Part shown: positions 47,046 through 56,676 of the stretch, in pieces
How the letters are laid out: every line of letters starts with the position of its first letter
Position numbering within the stretch: position 1 is the stretch's first letter
Source of the DNA: Rhynchosporium graminicola
Lineage: Eukaryota > Ascomycota > Leotiomycetes > Helotiales > Ploettnerulaceae
Length of the DNA: 64,000 nucleotides
Assembly: GCA_900074885.1 (NCBI GenBank)
Contig: FJUW01000062.1
Span: 186,001-250,000, forward strand
Direction of reading: 5' to 3'
Notes under the pieces: model-generated
What the model saw: the letters and a program-made list of their open reading frames with translations, nothing else
Database searches by the model: none
What the model was told of the DNA's origin: nothing
Translations under genes and position numbers: made by a program

Positions 47046-48433
47046 CTACCTAGCTTTGACATGTACTTTTGGTGGTGATCTCGATGTCCACCCGATGTCT
47101 CCCACGATAATACCCAATAGCCACGTATTGGTCAGAAAGAAAAGTATGCTTGCTACCCAAAGCCCCGGAACGAATGTACTTTGACCGAGGAACTCGAGCT
47201 GGAATCCTTTCTGTAACCATAAAGCCTGTGTCAATACCCAAAGCACAGCTGCACTTATCCCTAAGGATTTGTTCGCTAGCAGCGATGAGTTGGGGAGGTA
47301 GAATGGGAGGAAGACCATGTACCATAAGAAGTACTGCGACATTTTAGCTTCATTGGGTATTGATTTTGATTGGTCTAGTAAAGTAGTGGAACATACCTGG
47401 CTAGTACAGACTTTGTTGAAGGTCACGAAAGCGAATGTTTGCGCGAGCATGGTGGAAGGGAGATCTTTCTTGGCAAGCAGAAGCGGGATGGCAACTGCTG
47501 AGAGGAAGAGCTGTGGAGCAAAAGCCAGGGATTCGAGACGGAATGATGATGTTCCTGGCGTGGAAGAAGAGAGGTAGAGGAGCGTGTTGTAAGGCGAGAA
47601 ATTATGGCGATGGTCTATACGTGTGACGTGGTGGAAGTAGGTGTGTTGAAGGAATGGCCAGCCATAACTTTACCTTGGTCAGAAGATACTATGTAGAGAG
47701 GGAGCCAGACTTACAACGAGTACATCAATATGTTTAGGCTTGTAAATGTGATGAGACTGGTGATAGTGAGGGTGATTCGAGGACCATTGCAAAACCTTCT
47801 TGCTAGACTGATTAAGTCTGTGTCTTTGCCTGTCTTTTTCGATGGATGGCTACTACCGATATGCTCATCGTCCATCCACCAAATGATCGACGGTGCATAT
47901 ATAAATGGATAGATCTTAAAATGCACTCCAAAACCCAATAGAATCCCAGCCAGGAAGATCTTCTTCTGAGTGATAGCCCAAAGAAGAGCAATTACCATCA
48001 CACCCAACAACCCCTCCGAGCTCCCCCTCGTACTTATCGTAGCAACCATAGGATTCAAAAGCCAAATACTCGCGAATTTTAAACTCCTCTCCATCGACAT
48101 CTTGTTCGAGCTTCGCAAAACCAGAACGATAAGCCATCCTGCGACTATGTCTCCAATTGCAAATAGTACTTTGCCGAACGAAAACCACGTGCTCGACCAT
48201 GATGTTGGTATCAGCATCCAAGCCAGTAAAGGCGTGTAGCGGTAGGTCTCTCGATCGTATGGAGACAGCCCGTGAGCTGTGAAGCGGGCTGCGTCGGTGA
48301 AGACGTAGTAGTCGATGTCGGTGTATTTTAGAGGGGAGTTGGCATCTTGCCAGAGGCTGTAGAAGAATAAGACGACACGGAGCAGGATTGCGGCGGTGAA
48401 GACTAGAGAGGGACTGGAAAATAAGGTCGACAT
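47046..48433 (-). CDS. GPI14: GPI mannosyltransferase 1 (PIG-M/Gpi14)
   Basis: Three exons (48433-47715, 47667-47397, 47333-47046) give 425 residues with matching phases, the normal length for PIG-M. The GT-C-type catalytic Asp-x-Asp is Asp39-Ile-Asp41 in the first lumenal loop (KYTDIDYYVF). Then come the family motifs YRYTPLLAW, WLLNPMVATISTRGSSE, FKIYPFIYAPS, and YGWPFLQHTYFHHVTRIDHRHNFSPY across the first splice site. Multiple membrane helices are evident. The enzyme adds the first alpha-1,4 mannose to the GPI precursor in the ER lumen. Its start is 205 bases from that of the divergent TRAX gene, so they share a short promoter region. Confidence 0.95.
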
Positions 48434-48638
48434 GTTATCAGAGTTTTTATATCGAACGGAATTGGGAAGAATTAAGAGAAGGGAAGCAGATTTCCTTAAT
48501 AGTATGCAAAGATGTAGCCAGTCGGAGGGAGTTTGTTTAGCTTCCTTTGACGATGTTCGGTTCAGCTGTGGCTGAAATTGCCGAGCTCAAGCTCAAGCTT
48601 CAGCCTCTCCTCTCCCAAATACAACCCTGAACATCTCC
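48434..48638. promoter_or_regulatory. Short bidirectional promoter of GPI14 and TRAX
   Basis: Only 205 bases separate the two divergent start codons, so both core promoters must lie here. No TATA box is obvious. Confidence 0.55.
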
Positions 48639-49629
48639 ATGCCCGGACCCTCAAGCCAGCCAGCGTCTGATCTTGTGCTGAGATCAACCCAGAAACCAAT
48701 GTCAATTCCAGACAGACAGATGCCAGGAGTCAAGAGAAATCACGATGGGGCTGAAAAAGCGCCGGAGCAGGATGTGAAAATCTCGCCTTTCATGCCGATG
48801 TTTGAGAAGTTTCGCGATGAGTTAGATGAGCATCATGACCGTCGTGAGCGCATCATCAAGGCCTCGAGAGATATCACGGCTGCGAGTAAGAAAATGTGAG
48901 TCTCTAGAATCCCAATCATGCTAAAAACTAACACCAGGCAGTATTTTCGCACTTCAAAGGTAAATCACGTTTATCTCTAGCAGGCAATTGATATCCCAAA
49001 CTAACCCGAGCAGAGTGCGGTCGTTGAGGAGCACAATACCTCCAAAGATAGCTTCAGAAGTACAGGCGAAGGCTTCAGCAATGCAGGAGCAATTCCTTTC
49101 AATTGCACCTGACCTGACTGGTATCAATGCATGGCGGTATCAACGACAAATCTCTGGCGGAATTCAAGAGTATATGGAAGCCATCTCATTCCAGCACTAT
49201 CTCATCAACCAAACCCTGATCACGCTTGAAGAAGCCGCGCAATCTCTACCAGAAACCATCACTCTCACCGGAGATGATTATGTCTTAGGTATCTTCGACC
49301 TAGTAGGCGAATTGATGCGCTTTGCAATTACGACGATGGCCACGACGGGAAGTCTTCCAGGATCAAAAGGCGCGGACTCTACGACGGAGGATCGTGACAT
49401 CTTGATCGATTTGAGGTCTTTACGAACGAGCTTCCAGGCTTTGGATACGACAAGTTGTGGAGGAACGGGATTGGGTAAGGATGTGGAGAAGAAGATGGAG
49501 GTTATGAAGACTTGTGTGGAGAAGGTTGAGACGGCTGTGTATGGGATGATCATCAGAGGAAGAGAGAGACCGAAGGGTTGGGTTCCAGATCTGGCTGATG
49601 ATAGGGGAGGTGCTGTTGAGAGTTATTGA
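48639..49629 (+). CDS. Translin-associated factor X (TRAX) homologue
   Basis: Three exons (48639-48895, 48942-48959, 49014-49629) give 296 residues; the middle exon is only 18 nt and encodes the IFALQR region joining KK to VRSL. After a disordered 45-residue start, the all-helical translin fold begins at SPFMPMFEKFRDELDEHHDRRERIIKASRD. It continues through YQRQISGGIQEYMEAISF, with the conserved EAISFQHYL and GIFDLVGELMRFAIT helices, and ends in EKVETAVYGMIIRGRERP. TRAX pairs with translin to form the C3PO endoribonuclease involved in small-RNA and tRNA processing. The acidic helix residues needed for catalysis look present, but I did not align them. Confidence 0.88.
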
Positions 49630-50218
49630 ATTGAGTGCTTGGGGCTTCAGGAAGTTGGAGGAGGGCTTTTGTACTTGAAAAGGGCTCATAGGTTTGTACT
49701 GGAGTACAGTAATTCAAGTTCAAGTTATAATAGATAGTAAATAATGAACACTTATGATGGCTGATAATTCCAACTCGCTGCTTTGATCTTGACACTGCCT
49801 GCCAGTGTCAAAATAAAGCTGGAAAGTGTAGGGTAGGAGAAGAAAAGGAGAAATCGAATACAGGTGCGTTTGTCATCTACCTGAAGTATAATACCATCTC
49901 ACGTTCTTACCCTACTCGCCTGACCATCAGAAGCACTGAGACTGTCAAGCGAAATAAAGCCACCCTTACTTGTCTCGAAATCTTCAATATGTGATGTCCA
50001 CCTTGAAAAATAAATATTGACTTCAGCCGCATGCATTTCAAGCTTCACTACCCCTCGGCAGACCTTCCCCGGCTAGGCGCTACGTATAATGTAATGGAGC
50101 TGTCCGACCAAACCCTGTCTAGTTTTTGGGACTTGGAGTTTCGAAGCTCTTGGGCATATTTTTGTGCTCGAGAAACAACCTTCCACGTTTCTTTGAAGCA
50201 TAACAGTAAATCGCGAAG
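49630..50218. promoter_or_regulatory. Spacer and SYM1 promoter
   Basis: 589 bases between two plus-strand genes. No supportable frame; it should hold the TRAX 3' UTR and the SYM1 promoter. Confidence 0.4.
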
Positions 50219-50884
50219 ATGTTCAGATGGTAAGTGCAGCTTCTCGGACATCAATTGATACTTCTCCACCCTCCGCGGAAGATATGAGGTCTAATTGAGT
50301 GGACAGGTACCAAATGAAGCTGGCTACGCGCCCACTCCTCACCCAGAGTGTCACGACGGCGGTGCTCTTTGCAACTGGAGATACAATGGCACAGCAGTTA
50401 GTCGAGAAGAAGGGATTGGAGAAGCACGATCTGGCAAGAACTGGACGAATGGCATTATACGGAGGAGGTGAGATCCCTCGACCTACACCTAGATTCACAA
50501 AACTGACAATTCCGTCGTACAGCTATCTTCGGACCAGCCGCCACGACGTGGTTCAAATTCCTGCAGAACAAAGTCGTACTGAAGAATAAAAACGCCGAGA
50601 TTCTGGCCCGGGTAGCATGTGATCAGACAATGTTCGCCAGCACCAACTTGTTCGTCTTCCTCAGCAGCATGGCTATCATGGAGGGAACGAGTCCGAAGGA
50701 TAAATTGGACCAGAGCTATTTGACGGCTTTGAAATCCAATTGGATGGTGTGGCCGTTCATTCAATGCGTCAACTTCAAGTTCGTGCCTTTACACCACCGA
50801 GTCCTGGTCGTCAATGTTATCTCGTTGGGGTGGAATTGCTACCTAAGCTTCCTTAACAGCCAGACGCCTGCCAAGTCAATTTGA
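50219..50884 (+). CDS. SYM1: SYM1/Mpv17/PMP22-family inner-membrane protein
   Basis: Three exons (50219-50229, 50307-50467, 50523-50884) give 177 residues, the standard size. The first exon contributes only 11 nt (MFR plus two bases) and gives the family start MFRWYQMKLATRPLLTQSV, which is why I chose it over the later Met. Family marks are VLFATGDTMAQQ, RMALYGGAIFGPAATTWF, ACDQTMF, and the signature near the C-terminus WMVWPFIQCVNFKFVPLHHRV. Four membrane helices are expected. Yeast Sym1 sits in the mitochondrial inner membrane and is needed for growth on ethanol at high temperature; Mpv17 forms a channel. The role here is by homology. Confidence 0.93.
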
Positions 50885-51763
50885 GGTATGGATGTAATTG
50901 GAAACGGGAAATAGAAGCTCTGGTACAATTTCCAGCTGCTGCATCTTCACAGAATACTGCATATGGGTCTGCTTTATAAACAGTTTGGCGTCCAGGCGTT
51001 ACATTCACATGCTGCTAACGAGATCATTCGATATCTCTAAGTAATGATCTCGTTCGAAGTCATACATTTTTTTCGCACAAATAAAAAGGACCTCAATTCA
51101 GCCTGTCTATCAAGTGTCTTCAGTTCCTGGTATGACTTGGGGCTGTCCGTGTCCCTATAAATGCTCGATATTGTATGAGAGTCGGCAAAGCTGTGATAAT
51201 AGGTAATAGTGTGTCACCACAGCTTGCGGCACTCGATTTAACATCCCACCATTCACAAGTGTCCACTTATTGGCTCCACATTGATAATCTATAAAATATA
51301 TCCTCGTACTAGAAACTATTTCAAACTTGCGGCTGAAGATAAACAAAAGAAGCCGTATTTAGTACAAGGGTACACGTGACCTTTAACCTCTTTCGAGCCA
51401 AGCGCTGTTATTTGCGCCTGAAGATTGTCCGTCTTCGAAAATTAGAGGAAGTTGCAAATCGTAAAAGGCGAACAGTCCCATACACCTTCACGAATCGTTC
51501 TATTTATTTTTGACGAATTGCCCGGAGCAATTGTCGCCAAACTCGAGCCTTCCTATTCAGAACAAACCTGCGCTTGCCACTTTCAGCGCCACACTTCACA
51601 CCACCGCTCGCTCCTACGATTCACGAACGAAACAATTCATCACCTTAGTCAACACTTCAGACGAGCCGACCAACGAATTACTTCTTGACAGCTTTCGGCG
51701 AACAACCACTCGACCACTTTCATAACCACCCTCTTCCTCATACTCTTACAAGCAACCGCAATC
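50885..51763. promoter_or_regulatory. Spacer and eIF4E promoter/leader
   Basis: 879 bases between two plus-strand genes. Short frames are overlapping and featureless. The last 250 bases form a C- and CA-rich leader typical of translation-factor genes. Confidence 0.4.
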
Positions 51764-52647
51764 ATGGCAGCAGTTGCCCCACAAACGCCCATTGATTCAT
51801 CGACACCTGTCGACCTCACTACCATTCCTATTTCTCCAGAGGGAGCCAACCGTGACGAGAATAAGAAGCCTGGGCCTAGTGGAGAGGATGAGCAGATCAC
51901 TGTCTTCCATGACAAGGATAACTTTAACGTCAAGCACCCTCTCATGCACAAATGGACTCTTTGGTTCACCAAGCCACCCAGTGGAAAGGCAAGTTTGCGC
52001 CGGGAGCTTCAAAAGCACATATACTAATTCTCTTTGTAGGGAGACAACTGGAATGATTTGCTGAAGGAGGTCATTACCTTCAACTCTGTCGAGGAGTTCT
52101 GGGGTGTCTATGTATGTTTACAATACCAAATTCAAGAATTCCACTAACCAGGTCCTAGAACAACATTGCTCCCGTCTCCGAGCTCGCCCTGAAGTCCGAC
52201 TACCACCTCTTCAAGGAGAACGTCCGTCCAGAATGGGAGGATCCTCAAAACAAGCACGGTGGAAAGTGGTCATACCAATTCAAGGAGAAGCGCAACGTCC
52301 CCATCGACGATCTTTGGCTACATGTCATGCTTTCTGCCATCGGTGAGACTCTCGAGGATGAGGAGGACGGAGAACTCATGGGCGTCGTTGTCAACGTCCG
52401 AAAGGGCTTCTACCGTATCGGTGTCTGGACCCGCACAATCGGCAAGAGTATCCCGGGCGGAGGAGATGGAGATGTCGCTGGTGGTAAGGGCCGTTCGATG
52501 GAAAAGGGCAAAGAGGTTCTGATGAACATTGGCCGCAAGTTCAAGGAGGTCTTGAAGGTTCCATCGACTGAGGCCGTGGAGTTCTCTGGTCACACCGATA
52601 GTGCTCACAGTGGTAGCACCCGTGCGAAGGCCAAGTATACTGTCTAG
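51764..52647 (+). CDS. Translation initiation factor eIF4E (mRNA cap-binding protein)
   Basis: Three exons (51764-51988, 52040-52111, 52159-52647) give 261 residues. After a 55-residue disordered start, the domain begins HPLMHKWTLWF. Key elements are the cap-stacking Trp in VEEFWGVYNNI and the second Trp with its Glu in RPEWEDP. These are followed by GGKWSYQF, DDLWLHVMLSAIGE and the positive residues of VRKGFYRIGVWTR. It binds the m7G cap and eIF4G to start translation. The first intron appears to begin with GC (AAG|GCAAGT) and end TTTGTAG; no GT donor nearby keeps the frame. The C-terminal Ser/His/Lys tail is longer than in yeast, as in other filamentous fungi. Confidence 0.95.
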
Positions 52648-53247
52648 ATTTAATCTCGGTTTGCTCTTCTCCGGTGTCTTCTTTTGCGTTTGCGGTGGAT
52701 CAGCATGGATTTCGAAATAGCATTACATAAGGCGAGCAGATAGCTATGCCTGGTGGATTATTTCAGCTACTTGCTTTCAGGCGGCACATATCATGGCGTT
52801 ATCAGGTGTGTTAATAGATCGGGCAAATAAAAGTGCAAAGACTTACTAGTATCATCTGGACGCTGACTTCGTCTCGAGAGAAGCTATGATGTGCAACAAT
52901 TTCATGGCAAGTACGTCAAAATTTTACGCTGCCAAATCACGATGTGCTAGGATTTCACAGAACTGGTCAGAATCCAGCGTTACAACAAATCATGGTAGCT
53001 TATAAAGGCCGACTTTGAAAAGGGCATCTTTGAACGCAGGAGTGTGATAGAAATGCGAAGATGTCCTGATCAGAGTGGAACATCCACGCTTACTACTGTA
53101 AGCTCAGGAATCGGGACCAAAGAGTTGATCGATATCACTCGGGTCCTGTAAGACCGGACTTGTACAAACATGTGGTTCGTCTACTGATCAAATACGCATG
53201 TCTTCGTTCTGATTTGCTCTACTATCTACAATAATCTCTCAGATATT
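52648..53247. other. Convergent 3' spacer
   Basis: 600 bases between convergent genes with no frame worth naming; presumably 3' UTRs. Confidence 0.45.
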
Positions 53248-55242
53248 TTACATTTCGTCACCGCTCGCCTCTTCAGCAAAGACTTTTTTGACCAACTCTT
53301 TCTTATTGACTAGATATCAAGTCAGCATCATGTGCATTCACACCACCAGAAACCTTCGCGAGAAGGGACTCCGACTTACTTTTGCCCATAGCATTCTTCG
53401 GAATATCATCCACAACCTTCATCACCTGCGGAATCTTGTACCCGGCCAACCTCTCCTTCAACGCCCTCCTCATGTCCATCGGTCCCCACTTCGCTCCATT
53501 CCTCCCCGCCGCATCCTCACTCAGGATAATCACCGCGCCGACTTTCTGGCCCCATTTCCCACTTGGCACGGCCACGACTGCCGCTTCGGATACTTGTGGT
53601 AAGGAGAGTAGTTCGCGCTCTACTTCGAGCGCGGACACTTTTTCCCCGCCGGACTTGATTATGTCGGCCGATTTGCGACCCCGAATGAAATACATGGGGC
53701 CGTGAGCCCAGTCTTGAGAACTGTGCCCGGCGCTGGAGACGTTGCGACGGACGGCTACGTCGCCGGTTTTGAACCAGCGGCCTTGCCCGTCTTCGCCTTC
53801 GACGTGTTCTGCCAAGGTGGCTTTCTCATTCCGCCAGTATTCTTTGAATATCGTGGGACCGCGGAGCTGGATCTCGCCGTCGCGCTCTTTGCCGTCTTGG
53901 TCCAGTTCTTCGCCCGGGAGGATCACGGAGTGGGTTTCGGTGTCGACGAGACGGACTTCTACGCTGGGTAAGGGCCATCCTACGGAGCCGTCTACACGGT
54001 CGGTTGTGGATAGACCGCAGGATAGCGCCATGCCTACTTCTGTCATGCCGTAGCGCTCGAGAAGGACGTTGCCGCTGCTCAAGTCTGACCAGGCTTTTTT
54101 GGTCGGGGTAGGTAGTGCTGCGGAGCCGGAGATGTTCAGGCGGAGATTCTCTGGGGAAATTGCTTTCTTGGCTGCGGTTTGCTGTTCTGGAGAGAGGTCT
54201 TTGAATGTGGCTAGGAGGCGATTGTAGACTGTGGGTACGACGGTGAAGAATGTGACGGGTGAGGGTGAGTCTGGTTTGGAGGAGGGAAGGAAGGGGGCAG
54301 CGAAACGAGCCCAGACCGAGGTTGCGTTGAAGGGAAAGAGAAATTCGATGGAGGAGCCGGCGAAGAGGGGGGCCAAGATGGCGTTTACGGTGCCGTGGAT
54401 GTGGTGGAGGGGAAGAACGTGAAGGAGATGGTCGGAGGGGGAGTAGTTCCATGCTGTGACGAGGGAGTTTGCTTGTGCTGTTAGAACTGATGTTGGGAGA
54501 AGTACACCTTTCTATGCGATAAATTAGCTCAGAATGTCACTTTATATAACTCCGCACTTACAGGTCTATTCGTCGTTCCAGATGTGTACAGCATCATACC
54601 TCCTTTACCATCAGCCGTTCCTTCAAGCGTTACTTCACTCGAAGCACACCCCCCCAACTTTTTCTCGAGCTTAACAAGCTTTGGCTTCTGTTCCAAATCC
54701 TGCTTAAGAACCTCCTCTGCCTTACTTCCAAATTTCTCCGAAGACAACAGCATGGAAGCCTGGCTCTGATCCAAAATATACTGCAACTCAATTGCCGGAA
54801 ACGCAGGCGACAGAGGGAGTGCGATTGAATGCGCACCCAGGATAGAAAGCAGAGTTACTGTGGTTCTATTAATTCTACCATCTAGCAATTCGGGCAATAT
54901 ATTCTGCGCACCTACATAGTCATAGCTATTCTCCACTAGAAACGCTATTCTCTCGCCCTCTACAGAGCTTCCCCCGGCTTCTTTGATCAACCTATCCCTC
55001 CCATCTGCCACATCCTTCAGTAGCTCGCCGTATCTAAATCGCCTACCCGACGCGGAATGAATGACGGCTGTGGACTGAGGATCATGGTTCGCGATAGCTT
55101 CGAAGATGGGTAGTCTCGGAAGAGAGGAAGTTGAAGCCATTCTCGGCGATCGAATTCCAGGATATCGTAAAGGAGTGTGCAATTGACGAGGTACAGCAAA
55201 TTTACGGGACAGGAGAGAGGGTGGTCTTCTTAAGCATTGCAT
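53248..55242 (-). CDS. Malonyl-CoA synthetase-like acyl-CoA synthetase (ACSF3/AAE13 group)
   Basis: Three exons (55242-54562, 54511-53380, 53309-53248) give 624 residues with matching phases. The N-terminus (MQCLRRPPSLLSRKFAVPRQ) is arginine-rich and acid-free, as expected for a mitochondrial presequence; a second Met at 35 could give a cytosolic form. The AMP-binding P-loop MMLYTSGTTNRPKGV spans the first splice site. Then follow LHVLPLHHIHGTVNA, ISGSAALPTP, LLERYGMTEVGMALS, GRWFKTGD and the C-terminal lysine region GKINKKELVKKVF. The LPLHHIHG and ERYGMTE blocks match human ACSF3 and plant AAE13, which activate malonate for mitochondrial fatty-acid synthesis and malonate removal. Another short dicarboxylate remains possible. 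Confidence 0.85.
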
Positions 55243-55818
55243 GGCGCATAGAGGGAGAAGAAGAAGAAGAAGAAGAAGAGGTAGATTATGGTTCTTGGAT
55301 CGGCGACCAGGGTGTTATCATAATCGTAAATGCCGAATGTTCGGCAGTAGATTTAGGGACCGAGTGGGACTGGAATCTGATTTCGACGAACCTGCGGTCA
55401 TCTCCCTAAGACCACTTGGCTGGGCTGTTATGAGGCCGGTCAGATTTGTGTTTAACTTGATGCCTTAAATTGGAGCACGCAGGTACATCTTGCAGATATT
55501 TTAAATCCAGAAGAATATTGACGAAATGTCTTTTGACGATTCAATGATTTGATAGGTAGGTAATCAGCAAGGTGTCGCAAATCGGTGTCAAATGGTCAAT
55601 ATTGGCCAGCCTCGTGCCGCCGAAGTTGACCCGGCTATCAGTCAACAAATGTAAAGCTACTGTAGCGAGATCGAGCTCAGAAACAGAAATATCTTCTGAC
55701 CCTGATAGCGACTCAACGATTCGCTGCACACCAACATCTCAATCGCATCCAATACACAGAACAGGACAGGCCTCTAAAACAAGAAGAGGGGAACATTGAC
55801 AAAATAAAGACAAACTTG
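55243..55818. promoter_or_regulatory. Divergent promoter of the synthetase and BolA genes
   Basis: 576 bases between two divergent start codons. A GAA repeat near 55257-55278 lies just upstream of the synthetase start. Both products look mitochondrial, so coordinated expression is conceivable but not shown. Confidence 0.45.
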
Positions 55819-56324
55819 ATGCTCCGCAGAACACTGCTCTCATTCGCAAAGCGACGAGCACATTCAACCATGGCCTCCAAAACACCTATGGAAGACGCCA
55901 TGCGGTCAAAGGTACGTCCCATCGCATCACCATTTCCCTCCACCTCACACAAACCGTACTGCGTGCAATACCTTCATGAACCACGAGCTAACTTTTCCCC
56001 CAACAGATCACCGAAGCACTCCAACCCAGCACGCTCGAAATCCACAACGACTCGCACCTGCACTCGCACCACAAAGCCATGGCGGGGTCCACGTCGCAAG
56101 AGACGCATTTCCGCGTCGTGATCACGAGCGAGGAGTTCAAGAGCAAGATGCAGCCCGCGAGACATCGCATGGTGTATGCGTTGCTGAAGGAGGAGATGGC
56201 GCAGGAGGGGGGCATTCATGCGTTGCAGTTGAGGACGAGGACGGCGGAGGAGGAGAGGAGGCAGATGGAGAATGAGAAGGGAGAGGGGAAGGAGGGCGAG
56301 GTTAAGAACGTGGGTGTGGATTGA
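55819..56324 (+). CDS. BolA-family protein, probably mitochondrial (BOL1-like)
   Basis: Two exons (55819-55911, 56007-56324) give 136 residues. Residues 1-18 (MLRRTLLSFAKRRAHST) look like a mitochondrial presequence. The BolA fold follows: LEIHNDSHLHSHHKAMAG, ETHFRVVITSEEF and the signature RHRMVYALLKEEM. The conserved His in RHRMVY, which with a monothiol glutaredoxin holds an iron-sulfur cluster, is present, and the H-x-S/H-x-H loop matches BOL1-type proteins. The C-terminus adds a charged Glu/Arg-rich extension of about 35 residues not found in bacterial BolA. The role, by homology, is helping mature mitochondrial [4Fe-4S] proteins such as lipoate synthase. Confidence 0.9.
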
Positions 56325-56676
56325 GCAGATGGAAGATAAGATCGGAGTCGGTATGTGTATTGTATGAAGATATGGGTTTTGCGATATGGGAGTTCGGGGA
56401 TTTTTGCCTTTACAATAATAAGAACTCGACTGAGGGTAGTTATGGGTTTGCTGTGCATGGGCAAGTTCAAGTGTGAAAGATGTGCCTCTGCAGAGGTGGT
56501 TTGTTGGGCAATATGTCCATCCTTGCGATTTCCCAAACCATTTGACTACCAGGGTGTTCTATCACTATGAAATTCATATCGCTCCCTCAAAACGCCATTC
56601 CATGACTCGATCGATAACGCTCATTAATCCACTCAGTGTCGGGTTCATTCCGAAATGCTTAAATCTCAGGCTCCAA
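56325..56676. other. Convergent 3' spacer
   Basis: 352 bases between the BolA gene and the telomere-protein gene, which converge. Nothing coding is visible. Confidence 0.5.
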
